Source of the DNA: UBA10649 sp964391765 | Lineage (GTDB): Bacteria; Actinomycetota; Actinomycetes; S36-B12 | Assembly (NCBI GenBank): GCA_964391765.1 | Contig: CAYMNG010000099.1 | Coordinates: forward strand, 1 to 8,807 | Reading direction: 5' to 3' | DNA length: 8,807 nucleotides | Shown: one piece after another, positions 1-5,410 of the stretch | Layout of the letters: every line of letters starts with the position of its first letter | How positions within the stretch are numbered: position 1 is the first letter of the stretch | Position numbers and translations under genes: made by a program | Notes under the pieces: model-generated | What the model was told of the DNA's origin: nothing | What the model saw: only the letters and a program-made list of their open reading frames with translations | Database searches by the model: none

Positions 1-119
1 ATCACCCACCGGCCGGATCTACCACCACACCCCACCCGACCTCCTACCCCCCCAAACCCGGGCGCGAACCCGTCGGTGCGGTCGCATCCACGGCGACGGA
101 CGATCCCCCACCGTTCTGA
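1..119 (+). CDS. DUF222/HNH endonuclease-type protein, C-terminal end only, probably frameshifted
   Basis: This is the 3' tail of a gene that begins left of the window. From base 2 the frame reads SPTGRIYHHTPPDLLPP, which resembles the region after the HNH nuclease domain in actinobacterial DUF222/HNH proteins (typically W-x-S-P-T-G-x-x-Y followed by P-P-D-L-L-P-P). That frame then stays open through the antisense of the tRNA gene, which is implausible. The next frame over, after the run of seven C at 47-53, reads KPGREPVGAVASTATDDPPPF and stops with TGA at 117-119. A DDPPPF ending is common in this family. Reading six C instead of seven joins the two pieces, so I infer a one-base insertion (sequencing error or real mutation). 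The nuclease domain itself is outside the window, so activity cannot be judged. The gene converges on the tRNA gene with about 90 bases between them. Confidence 0.6.
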   Translation, partial: HPPAGSTTTPHPTSYPPKPGREPVGAVASTATDDPPPF

Positions 120-210
120 CCCGACGACGCGCCTTCATACCGGAGGTAGCGAAGGGTGAGAACCACGTCTACCCAGCTCACCGGCGGGATCAGGCTGTGG
201 AACGAAAGGG

Positions 211-283
211 TGGAGCTGAGGGGACTCGAACCCCTGACCCCCTCCATGCCATGGAGGTGCGCTACCAGCTGCGCTACAGCCCC
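211..283 (-). tRNA. tRNA-Ala (anticodon GGC)
   Basis: The minus strand folds into a full cloverleaf of 73 bases. The acceptor stem GGGGCTG pairs with CAGCTCC and includes the G3-U70 wobble that is the alanine identity element. The D arm is GCGC-AGCTGGTA-GCGC. The anticodon stem CCTCC/GGAGG encloses the loop ATGGCAT, giving anticodon GGC, which reads GCC and GCU. The T arm is AGGGG-TTCGAGT-CCCCT, followed by discriminator A73. The genomic sequence after A73 is CCC, so CCA is not encoded and must be added after transcription, as is usual in actinobacteria. It lies 31 bases downstream of the phosphatase gene on the same strand. Confidence 0.97.
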
Positions 284-299
284 GAATCGGGAACACCTG

Positions 300-305
300 A
301 CTATA
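300..305 (-). promoter_or_regulatory. Candidate -10 element for tRNA-Ala
   Basis: The minus strand carries TATAGT, close to the TANNNT consensus for housekeeping sigma factors of actinobacteria. It ends 16 bases before the first base of the tRNA, which would give a 5' leader of about 10 bases. No convincing -35 hexamer is visible about 17 bases upstream, where the sequence is still within the end of the phosphatase gene. Read-through from that gene is an alternative source of the transcript. Confidence 0.4.
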
Positions 306-314
306 CAAGACCGC

Positions 315-959
315 CTATCGGTCGTCGGCGAGGGCGGCGACCGGCAGCGACTTGGCGTTGTACTCCGCCAGCCGCCACCGCGGCCCGTGTCCGCCCGCGC
401 CCTCCTCCAGCACCGACCAGGCGCAGTTCGCCAGGACGCCCAGCATCGCCCAGTGCTCGGCCGGCAGGCCCAGCAGCGCGCCGATCCCGGCGCGCGCCGC
501 GCCGCCGTGGGTCGTCACGACGAGCGTCCCGTCCGGGGCCAGGCCGACCAGTGCGCGATCGACCGCATCCAGCACCCGCTGGGCGACCTCGCGCCGGTTC
601 TCACCACCACCGGGCCGGATGTCGGGGTCCGCCGACCACATCGACATCTGCCCGGGGAACCGCTCGTCGATCTGCGCGCGGGTCAGTCCTTCCCACTCAC
701 CGGCGTGGGTCTCGCGCAGGCCGACGTCGGTGCGCACCCGCAGGTCGGTGAGGTCGGCCAGTTCCTGGGCCGTCGCCCGGGCGCGGACCAGGTCCGAGCT
801 CACGATGCGCGTCGGCGACAACTCGGCGAGGACCCGAGCCGCCTGCTGCGCCTGCGCGACCCCGACCTGGTCCAGTGCGATGTCCGTCTGACCTTGGAAC
901 CGCCGTTCGGCGTTCCACGCCGTCCGACCGTGCCGCCACAAGACGATCCGTCGCCTCAC
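315..959 (-). CDS. gpgP: Histidine phosphatase family protein, GpgP-like (glucosyl-3-phosphoglycerate phosphatase)
   Basis: A 214-aa member of the phosphoglycerate mutase-like (histidine phosphatase) superfamily. Visible catalytic elements are RHG at residues 9-11 (His10 is the expected phosphohistidine), Arg59 in SSDLVRARATA, Glu83 in LRETHAGEWEGL and His151 in TTHGG. The C-terminal WRLAEYNA also fits the family. The start is GTG at 959, because it places RRRIVLWRHG at the N-terminus. It overlaps the rsfS stop codon as GTGA, indicating translational coupling; longer frames run back into rsfS. In mycobacteria the gene next to rsfS and nadD encodes GpgP, which dephosphorylates glucosyl-3-phosphoglycerate to glucosylglycerate in methylglucose lipopolysaccharide synthesis. 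Sequence similarity and position support that assignment, but substrate specificity in this superfamily cannot be read from motifs, so a generic sugar-phosphate phosphatase or alpha-ribazole phosphatase-like role remains possible. Likely cytoplasmic. Confidence 0.85.
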   Translation of the reverse strand: MRRRIVLWRHGRTAWNAERRFQGQTDIALDQVGVAQAQQAARVLAELSPTRIVSSDLVRARATAQELADLTDLRVRTDVGLRETHAGEWEGLTRAQIDERFPGQMSMWSADPDIRPGGGENRREVAQRVLDAVDRALVGLAPDGTLVVTTHGGAARAGIGALLGLPAEHWAMLGVLANCAWSVLEEGAGGHGPRWRLAEYNAKSLPVAALADDR

Positions 960-1360
960 GCTCCGGTGCCGACCCGGTCGGCCCGTTCGCGAGGAGCGTT
1001 GACCTCGGCCGGCAACGGGATCGTCGGACAGTCCTTCCACAGCCGTTCGATCGCGTAGTGGATCCGCTCCTCGGCGAGCTGGACGTGCACGACGACGTCA
1101 CCGAAGTCCAGCAGCACCCACCGACCCTCGGCCTCGCCCTCGCGGCGCAGCGGCTTGGCACCCAGACCGTGCAGCCGCTCCTCGATCGCGTCGACCACGG
1201 CCCGGACCTGGCGGTCGTTGTCCGCCGAGCACAGCACGAAGACGTCGGTGATGACCAACTGCTCGCTCACGTCGATCGCGACGATGTCGCGCGCGAACTT
1301 GTCCGCGGCGGCCTGCGCCGCCGCGATCGCGCAGGTGGTCGCTTCGGGGGTCGCGGTCAC
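956..1360 (-). CDS. rsfS: Ribosomal silencing factor RsfS
   Basis: A 134-aa protein of the RsfS/Iojap/DUF143 family. Such proteins bind ribosomal protein L14 on the free 50S subunit, block joining to the 30S subunit, and so turn down translation in starvation or stationary phase. Family features are visible: DIVAIDVSEQLVITDVFVLCSA at about residues 25-46, a helix rich in acidic and basic residues (VRAVVDAIEE), then WVLLDFGDVVVHV at 81-93 and YAIERLWKD at 102-110. The C-terminal tail after residue 112 is slightly longer than in many homologues. The GTG start at 1360 is supported by AAGGAG (plus coordinates 1371-1376) ten bases upstream. The gene lies 51 bases after the LCP-like gene and overlaps the phosphatase start, so it probably shares their transcript. 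Confidence 0.96.
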   Translation of the reverse strand: MTATPEATTCAIAAAQAAADKFARDIVAIDVSEQLVITDVFVLCSADNDRQVRAVVDAIEERLHGLGAKPLRREGEAEGRWVLLDFGDVVVHVQLAEERIHYAIERLWKDCPTIPLPAEVNAPRERADRVGTGA

Positions 1361-1411
1361 GGCGGGTTGGCTCCTTGCTCGGTCGTTCGACGGGCGAGTC
1401 GGACGTCCACC

Positions 1412-2551
1412 TTACCCAGCACCGGGGTTCGTCGGCGGACTCACCGGCCGTGTACCAGCACCGGCACCCGAGCCGGCACCGAGCAGTACCCGGGCGTCGA
1501 CCGGTGCCGACGGCGTCGCGTCGACCCCGACGACCGAGGGCGGCAGGCCCAGCGCCGCCGCCACCTGCTCGCCCCCGGCGATCGCCGCCGCGGTCGCGTC
1601 CGGGACGAGAACCTCCGTCGCCGACACGTCCTGCTCGGCCGACCGATCGGCCACCACCGCGATCCCGGCGTCGGACAGGGCAACGCGGGCCGCGAGCTCG
1701 TCGCCGACCGAGGCACCCGCGCGCTGCACGACGACACGCAGCGGACCCGGATGGCCGGTGCGCAGCAGCGCATCGGGGAAGAGCCGGGCGACGAGCACGT
1801 CCGCCTCCGCCCGCCGCACCACCCCCGCCCGGTCGTCACCGGCCCGCAGGTACGTCACCGGCAACACCGAACGCACGGGATCACCGGCACGCAGCGCCGC
1901 CCCGAGCGACGTCAGGACCTGGCCGGCGTCCTCGTTCGTGACGCTCGTTCGCGCCATCGACCCGAGTCCGAGGAGCACCTGGCTCGTGCGCGCCGCGTCC
2001 GCGGGCAGCAGGGCCAGCACCGGGTCGACGGCGAGGGCGAACGAGCCGGGCTGTTCGCCCAGGCCGGGGTCGACCTGCCCGCCGGCGGAGTCCAGCAGAC
2101 CACGCCAGGCCAGTCGGTCCAACTGCACGGCGACGTCGACCTGAACGCCGAGCAGGGACTGCACCGCCTCGGCCGTCTGGGTCAGCCCACCGACCCGGGT
2201 GACCTGACCCAGCCGCATCGGCGGGGTCGTCGGGACGAGGACCGCACGCGGGAGGAGGAGTTCGCGCACCGGGGCCGCTCCGTCGCCCAGCCCGTAGAGC
2301 ACCGCACCGACGGCCCGGCCGAAGTCGTCGCGCACCGTCAGGAGCACGGTGATCTCGCGCTCGCCGACCGCGGGCACCGCCGTCGGCGTGGCCTGGGTCG
2401 ACGATGTCGAGGTCGCGGCGGGCCCGGCCGCCGAGTCGACGCGATCACGGCCGAGCAGGACGCCGATCAGCGCCGACGCGACGATGACGACCACCGCGAC
2501 GACCGCCGTGACCCGCCACGGGAAGCCGGCCGGCCGCTGGTCGTCATTCAC
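1412..2551 (-). CDS. Membrane-anchored LCP-like protein with LytR_C domain
   Basis: A 379-aa envelope protein. There is a short cytoplasmic N-terminus, one transmembrane helix at about residues 14-34, then a Ser/Thr/Pro/Ala linker at 38-62. Residues 67-240 resemble a LytR-CpsA-Psr (LCP) domain: a hydrophobic strand (ITVLLTVRDDFGRAVGAVL), LLLPRAVLVP, RVGGLTQTAEAVQSLLGVQVDVAVQLDRLAWRGLLDSAGG. Residues 270-358 resemble LytR_C (LRVVVQRAGASVGDELAARV ... VDARVLLG). LCP enzymes attach teichoic acids or arabinogalactan to peptidoglycan. Here the PRD motif reads P101-R102-A103, and I see no R-x-R ... R-x-x-R-Q block, so catalysis is doubtful. The start is GTG at 2551 with no clear ribosome site. LCP or LytR_C proteins occur in this position between nadD and rsfS in other actinobacteria. 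The C-terminus is a low-complexity Gly/Ala/Pro tail. Confidence 0.75.
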   Translation of the reverse strand: MNDDQRPAGFPWRVTAVVAVVVIVASALIGVLLGRDRVDSAAGPAATSTSSTQATPTAVPAVGEREITVLLTVRDDFGRAVGAVLYGLGDGAAPVRELLLPRAVLVPTTPPMRLGQVTRVGGLTQTAEAVQSLLGVQVDVAVQLDRLAWRGLLDSAGGQVDPGLGEQPGSFALAVDPVLALLPADAARTSQVLLGLGSMARTSVTNEDAGQVLTSLGAALRAGDPVRSVLPVTYLRAGDDRAGVVRRAEADVLVARLFPDALLRTGHPGPLRVVVQRAGASVGDELAARVALSDAGIAVVADRSAEQDVSATEVLVPDATAAAIAGGEQVAAALGLPPSVVGVDATPSAPVDARVLLGAGSGAGAGTRPVSPPTNPGAG

Positions 2552-2579
2552 GCGACTAGTGTCCCGCGTCTAGGCAAGT

Positions 2580-2644
2580 GCGCCGGTGTTGAGGTTGGGC
2601 CCGGTTCCCGGCCGGCGGACCGGGCCCAACCTCAACACCGGCGC
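2580..2644. repeat. Perfect 26-bp inverted repeat with 13-base spacer
   Basis: The arms 2580-2605 and 2619-2644 are exact reverse complements and enclose a GC-rich 13-base spacer. The repeat fills the gap between the nadD stop and the start of the LCP-like gene. As RNA on either strand it would form a very stable hairpin. Neither side is followed by a T-run, so it is not a classical intrinsic terminator. It could be a U-less actinobacterial terminator, an attenuator or RNase III site separating nadD from the LCP-like gene, or a copy of a dispersed palindromic element. Confidence 0.9.
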
Positions 2645-2682
2645 GCGAGATCCCGGCGCGCGAGATCCAGGCGCGCGACCCT
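2638..2682. repeat. 15-bp tandem repeat, three units
   Basis: The unit CCGGCGCGCGAGATC occurs at 2638-2652 and again without change at 2653-2667. A degenerate third copy (CAGGCGCGCGACCCT) fills 2668-2682. GCGCGCGA therefore recurs at exact 15-base spacing (2641, 2656, 2671). The first unit overlaps the right arm of the inverted repeat and the last reaches the nadD stop codon, so the array fills the stretch just after nadD. No function is evident. Confidence 0.8.
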
Positions 2683-3277
2683 ACCCGCGTCGGTACAGCC
2701 GGTGCTTGCCGATCAGGTGCGCCACCCCGTCGGGCACCAGGTAGGCCACCGGCGCGCCACGCGCCACCCGGGCGCGCACGTCGGTCGAGGAGATCGCTAG
2801 CGCCGGCACCTCGAGCAGCGACACGTTCGCGCCGCGCACGGCCGGCTCGGCGAGGACGTGCCCGGGCCGGGTGACCCCGACGAGATGGGCCGAGGCGACG
2901 ATGCGGTCCGGATCCCGCCAGGTGAGGATCTCCGCCAGCGCGTCCGCGCCGGTGATGAAGAACCACTCCGCCGGCCCCTGCCCGGACCGCTCGTGCGCCG
3001 CGCGCAGGTCGGTGAGGGTGTCGACGGTGTACGTCGGCCCGGGCCGGTCGATGTCGACGCGAGAGACGTCGAACCGGGCGTCCGCGGCGGTCGCGACGAC
3101 GGTCATCAGGTACCGGATCTCCGCCGGGGCGCGATCAGCCGACACCTTGTGCCAGGCCTGACCGGTCGGGCAGAACACGACGCGGTCCAGGTCGAAGCGA
3201 TGCGCGACCTCGGAGGCGGCCACCAGGTGGCCGTAGTGGATGGGGTCGAACGACCCGCCCATCACGCCGATGCGCAC
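2681..3277 (-). CDS. nadD: Nicotinate-nucleotide adenylyltransferase NadD
   Basis: A 198-aa cytoplasmic enzyme that transfers AMP from ATP to nicotinate mononucleotide, giving nicotinate adenine dinucleotide, the penultimate step of NAD synthesis. The nucleotidyltransferase signature GGSFDPIHYGHL is at residues 7-18, with the H-x-G-H motif at 14-17. The second ATP-binding motif ISSTDVR is at 162-168. DIDRPGPTYTVDTL at 75-88 and FFITGADALAEILTW at 106-120 are typical of NadD. The GTG start at 3277 places VRIGVMGG at the N-terminus as in homologues. It lies 17 bases after the small membrane-protein stop, but no good ribosome site is visible there. An in-frame CTG at 3298, overlapping that stop, or ATG at 3340 are alternatives; the latter would overlap the upstream gene. 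The stop is TAG. Confidence 0.93.
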   Translation of the reverse strand: MRIGVMGGSFDPIHYGHLVAASEVAHRFDLDRVVFCPTGQAWHKVSADRAPAEIRYLMTVVATAADARFDVSRVDIDRPGPTYTVDTLTDLRAAHERSGQGPAEWFFITGADALAEILTWRDPDRIVASAHLVGVTRPGHVLAEPAVRGANVSLLEVPALAISSTDVRARVARGAPVAYLVPDGVAHLIGKHRLYRRG

Positions 3278-3294
3278 GGCGGTCGACGATTCGC

Positions 3295-3444
3295 TCAGTC
3301 GCCGACCTTGACCATCAAGGTGATCACGAGCAGTGCGCACAACGCCAGGAACGCGAAGGCGCCGAAGACGAACGGCGACACCTGGCTGCCGTGCTCGGCG
3401 ACCTCCTCGGCCGCGTGCACGAAGGCGGTGCTGACGATGTGCAT
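3295..3444 (-). CDS. Small single-pass membrane protein (49 aa), unknown function
   Basis: A 49-aa protein. The first 28 residues are polar and include VHAAEEVAEHGSQVSPFVFG; the following AFAFLALCALLVITLMVKV forms one transmembrane helix at about residues 27-46, ending in VGD. The ATG at 3444 has AAGGA five bases upstream, and codon use matches the neighbours, so I consider it a real gene. Small membrane proteins with the same layout (an Ala/Glu-rich start, a PFVFG-like turn, then a hydrophobic helix) are commonly found beside nadD in actinobacteria. It sits between proA (88-base gap) and nadD (17-base gap), probably in one transcript. TACGGT and TAGGGT in the gap upstream could serve as a -10 element, but I see no clear -35. 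The function is unknown. Confidence 0.75.
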   Translation of the reverse strand: MHIVSTAFVHAAEEVAEHGSQVSPFVFGAFAFLALCALLVITLMVKVGD

Positions 3445-3532
3445 GGAGGTCCTTCCGGCCGTCGGTCGCGAAGCGCCTGGTCGCCTCGGACCCTACCGTA
3501 GCCGTGGCGCCGAACGGCCGGGCGTGAGTCGG

Positions 3533-4816
3533 TCAGGTCCGGACGTGGCCGGCGCCGGTGACGACGAACGTGGTCGTCGTCAACTCGGCCAGCCCCATCG
3601 GCCCACGGGCGTGCAGCTTCTGCGTGGAGATGCCGATCTCCGCGCCGAACCCGAACTGGCCGCCGTCGGTGAACCGGGTCGACGCATTGACCATGACGGC
3701 CGCCGAGTCGACCCCGGCGACGAACGCCGCCGCGGCGCTCTGACTGTCGGTGACGATGGCCTCGGTGTGCCCGGACGACCAACGCCGGATGTGCGCGAGG
3801 GCGTCCTCGAGGCTGTCGACGATGCCCGCGGCGATGTCGAGCGAGTAGTACTCCGCAGCCCAGTCGTCGTCGGTGACGGCGTCGAACCCGACGCCGGTCC
3901 CGCTCGCGTGGAGGGCGAAGCGGTCGTCGCCGTGGATCGTCACCCCGGCCTCCCGCAGTGCGACGATCGCCGCCGGCAGGAACCTGTCGGCGATGTCCTT
4001 GTGGACCAGGACGGTCTCGGCGGTGTTGCACACACTGACGCGCTGCACCTTGCTGTTCAACAGGATCGCGACCGCCATGTCGACGTCGGCATCCTTGTCG
4101 ACGTACACATGGCAGTTGCCGACACCGGTCTCGATCACCGGCACCGTCGAGTTGTCGACGACGTTACGGATCAACGCCTCTCCGCCGCGGGGGATGAGAA
4201 CGTCGACCAGGCCGCGTGCCCGCATGAGGTGGCCAACCGACTCGTGGGTGACGCCGGGTACGAGCGCGATCGCGTCCGCCGGTAGCCCGGCATCGGCGAG
4301 TGCCGTGCGCATGACGTCGACGAGTTCGGCGTTCGTGGTCGCCGCCGACGACGAACCCCGCAGCAGCGCCGCGTTCCCGCTCTTGAGTGCCAGTCCGGCG
4401 GCGTCGACGGTCACGTTCGGTCGAGCCTCGTAGATGATCCCGACCACACCCAGCGGGACTCGGACCTGGCGGACCTGCAGACCGTTGGGCAGCGTGTAAC
4501 CGCGCACGACCTCCCCGACCGGGTCGGGGAGCGCCGCAACCTCGCGCAGCGCCTGCGCGATCTCCGCGATGCGCGGCGCCGTCAGCGTGAGTCGATCCAC
4601 GAGCGCCGCCGAGGTCCCCGCTGCCCGGGCGCGCTCGACGTCGAGCACGTTCGCCGCGACGATCCGGTCGACCGACGCTGCCAGCGCGTCGGCGAGGATC
4701 ACGAGCGCGGCGTCCTTCTGGTCACGGGTCAACGACCGCAACGCGATCGCCGCCGTTCGAGCCCGACGCGCGCACGCGAGGACCTGCTCGCGCTCGTCGA
4801 GGGTCTGCGTACTCAT
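3533..4816 (-). CDS. proA: Glutamate-5-semialdehyde dehydrogenase (gamma-glutamyl phosphate reductase) ProA
   Basis: A 427-aa aldehyde-dehydrogenase-superfamily enzyme of normal length. It reduces gamma-glutamyl phosphate to glutamate-5-semialdehyde with NADPH, the second step of proline synthesis, taking its substrate from ProB. Visible elements are PLGVVGIIYEARPNVTVDAA at 121-140, LKSGNAALLRG at 144-154, IPRGGEALI at 208-216, the catalytic Cys263 in VQRVSVCNTAETVLV, and the ProA signature EIGISTQKLHARGPMGL at 393-409. The ATG at 4816 is chosen by family length. No Shine-Dalgarno sequence precedes it, and a possible -10 lies only six bases upstream, so the mRNA may be leaderless. In this genome proA is separated from proB by an oppositely oriented gene, so it must have its own promoter. 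It is followed by the small membrane protein and nadD on the same strand. Confidence 0.97.
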   Translation of the reverse strand: MSTQTLDEREQVLACARRARTAAIALRSLTRDQKDAALVILADALAASVDRIVAANVLDVERARAAGTSAALVDRLTLTAPRIAEIAQALREVAALPDPVGEVVRGYTLPNGLQVRQVRVPLGVVGIIYEARPNVTVDAAGLALKSGNAALLRGSSSAATTNAELVDVMRTALADAGLPADAIALVPGVTHESVGHLMRARGLVDVLIPRGGEALIRNVVDNSTVPVIETGVGNCHVYVDKDADVDMAVAILLNSKVQRVSVCNTAETVLVHKDIADRFLPAAIVALREAGVTIHGDDRFALHASGTGVGFDAVTDDDWAAEYYSLDIAAGIVDSLEDALAHIRRWSSGHTEAIVTDSQSAAAAFVAGVDSAAVMVNASTRFTDGGQFGFGAEIGISTQKLHARGPMGLAELTTTTFVVTGAGHVRT

Positions 4817-4822
4817 GCGCCG

Positions 4823-4828
4823 ACGATA
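4823..4828 (-). promoter_or_regulatory. Possible -10 element of a leaderless proA transcript
   Basis: TATCGT on the minus strand fits TANNNT and ends six bases before the proA ATG, which would place transcription start at or next to the A of the start codon. This would agree with the missing ribosome site. There is no recognisable -35 hexamer, so this is a weak suggestion based on spacing alone. Confidence 0.25.
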
Positions 4829-4874
4829 CCCAGGAGCGTTCCGCCCGCCGGGTCGGCTCTGTCAGGATCTCGGC

Positions 4875-5399
4875 ATGCTCCCGTTCGAGGCCGCTGTGCC
4901 GGCCGGGCCCGACATCGCCGGTTGGGCGGACTTCGGGGTCGGTGTCGCCAGTGCGATCGGCGCACTCACCGGCCTGCTGTTCGTCGCGGTCTCGATCAAC
5001 CTCGAGCGGATCCTGGCGGCCGCGAACCTCCCACGACTTGCCGCGGCGACGCTGTTGTTGTTCAGCACCGTGCTGGTCGCGTCGGTGTTCTTGCTGATTC
5101 CCGGTCAGCCGACGTCCGCTCTCGGTGTCGAGTTCGTCGCGACGGGCCTGCTCGCCGGCATCCCCCTGGTGTGGATCCAGACCCGTCGCCCACGGGTGAC
5201 CGAGCACACGTCAGCAACCGACTGGTTCTGCACCCGACTGATGCCGGCGATCGGCGTGCCGGGTCTGGTCGCCGTCGCCGGACTCGGGCTCCTCGTCGGG
5301 TTCGTCGGCAGCCTGTACTTCGTCGCCGCCGCGGCGGTCCTCGCCATCGTCAGCGGCCTGCTCAGCGCGTGGATCCTGCTGGTGGAGATCCAACGCTGA
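4875..5399 (+). CDS. Five-helix membrane protein of unknown function
   Basis: A 174-aa integral membrane protein, the only complete plus-strand gene here. Predicted helices by eye are at residues 20-41, 55-76, 83-102, 122-144 and 147-169, with a short charged loop at 103-121 (QTRRPRVTEHTSATDW). The first helix runs into GLLFVAVSINLERIL, a motif shared with a family of uncharacterised small membrane proteins of actinobacteria and other bacteria. The ATG at 4875 is chosen because it follows the proA/plus-strand divergent gap and has AGGA eight bases upstream; longer frames would run antisense through proA. CAGGAT just upstream could alternatively be a -10 of a leaderless message. It is divergent from proA (58-base gap) and convergent with the 139-aa gene (7 bases between stops). 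No catalytic residues are recognisable, and no function is proposed. Confidence 0.8.
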   Translation: MLPFEAAVPAGPDIAGWADFGVGVASAIGALTGLLFVAVSINLERILAAANLPRLAAATLLLFSTVLVASVFLLIPGQPTSALGVEFVATGLLAGIPLVWIQTRRPRVTEHTSATDWFCTRLMPAIGVPGLVAVAGLGLLVGFVGSLYFVAAAAVLAIVSGLLSAWILLVEIQR

Positions 5400-5410
5400 C
5401 CCGCGGTCAG
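5396..5410. repeat. Short palindrome formed by two convergent stop codons
   Basis: CTGACC at 5396-5401 and GGTCAG at 5405-5410 are perfect complements around a three-base loop. Each arm contains the stop codon of one of the two converging genes. A six-base-pair stem without a T-run is unlikely to end transcription on its own. Confidence 0.6.

Noticed and set aside
133..154. Small interrupted hairpin (CTTC-TACC / GGTA-GAAG) downstream of tRNA-Ala
   Set aside because: The stem is short with an asymmetric internal loop and has no T-run; too weak to call a terminator.
241..257. Palindrome CCTCCATGCCATGGAGG
   Set aside because: It is the anticodon stem-loop of tRNA-Ala, so it is already explained.
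156..1058. Plus-strand frame starting with GTG near AAGG, antisense to tRNA and phosphatase
   Set aside because: It overlaps the tRNA gene and a well-supported minus-strand gene, and the predicted protein is Arg/Pro-rich without motifs.
875..2800. Long open frame on the plus strand (641 codons)
   Set aside because: It runs antisense through rsfS, the LCP-like gene and part of nadD. Its translation is Arg/Gly/Asp-rich low complexity, as expected from high-GC antisense frames, and it crosses the inverted repeat.
2858..4285. Long open frame on the plus strand opposite nadD and proA
   Set aside because: The composition is typical of an antisense shadow and the minus-strand genes in the same place have clear motifs.
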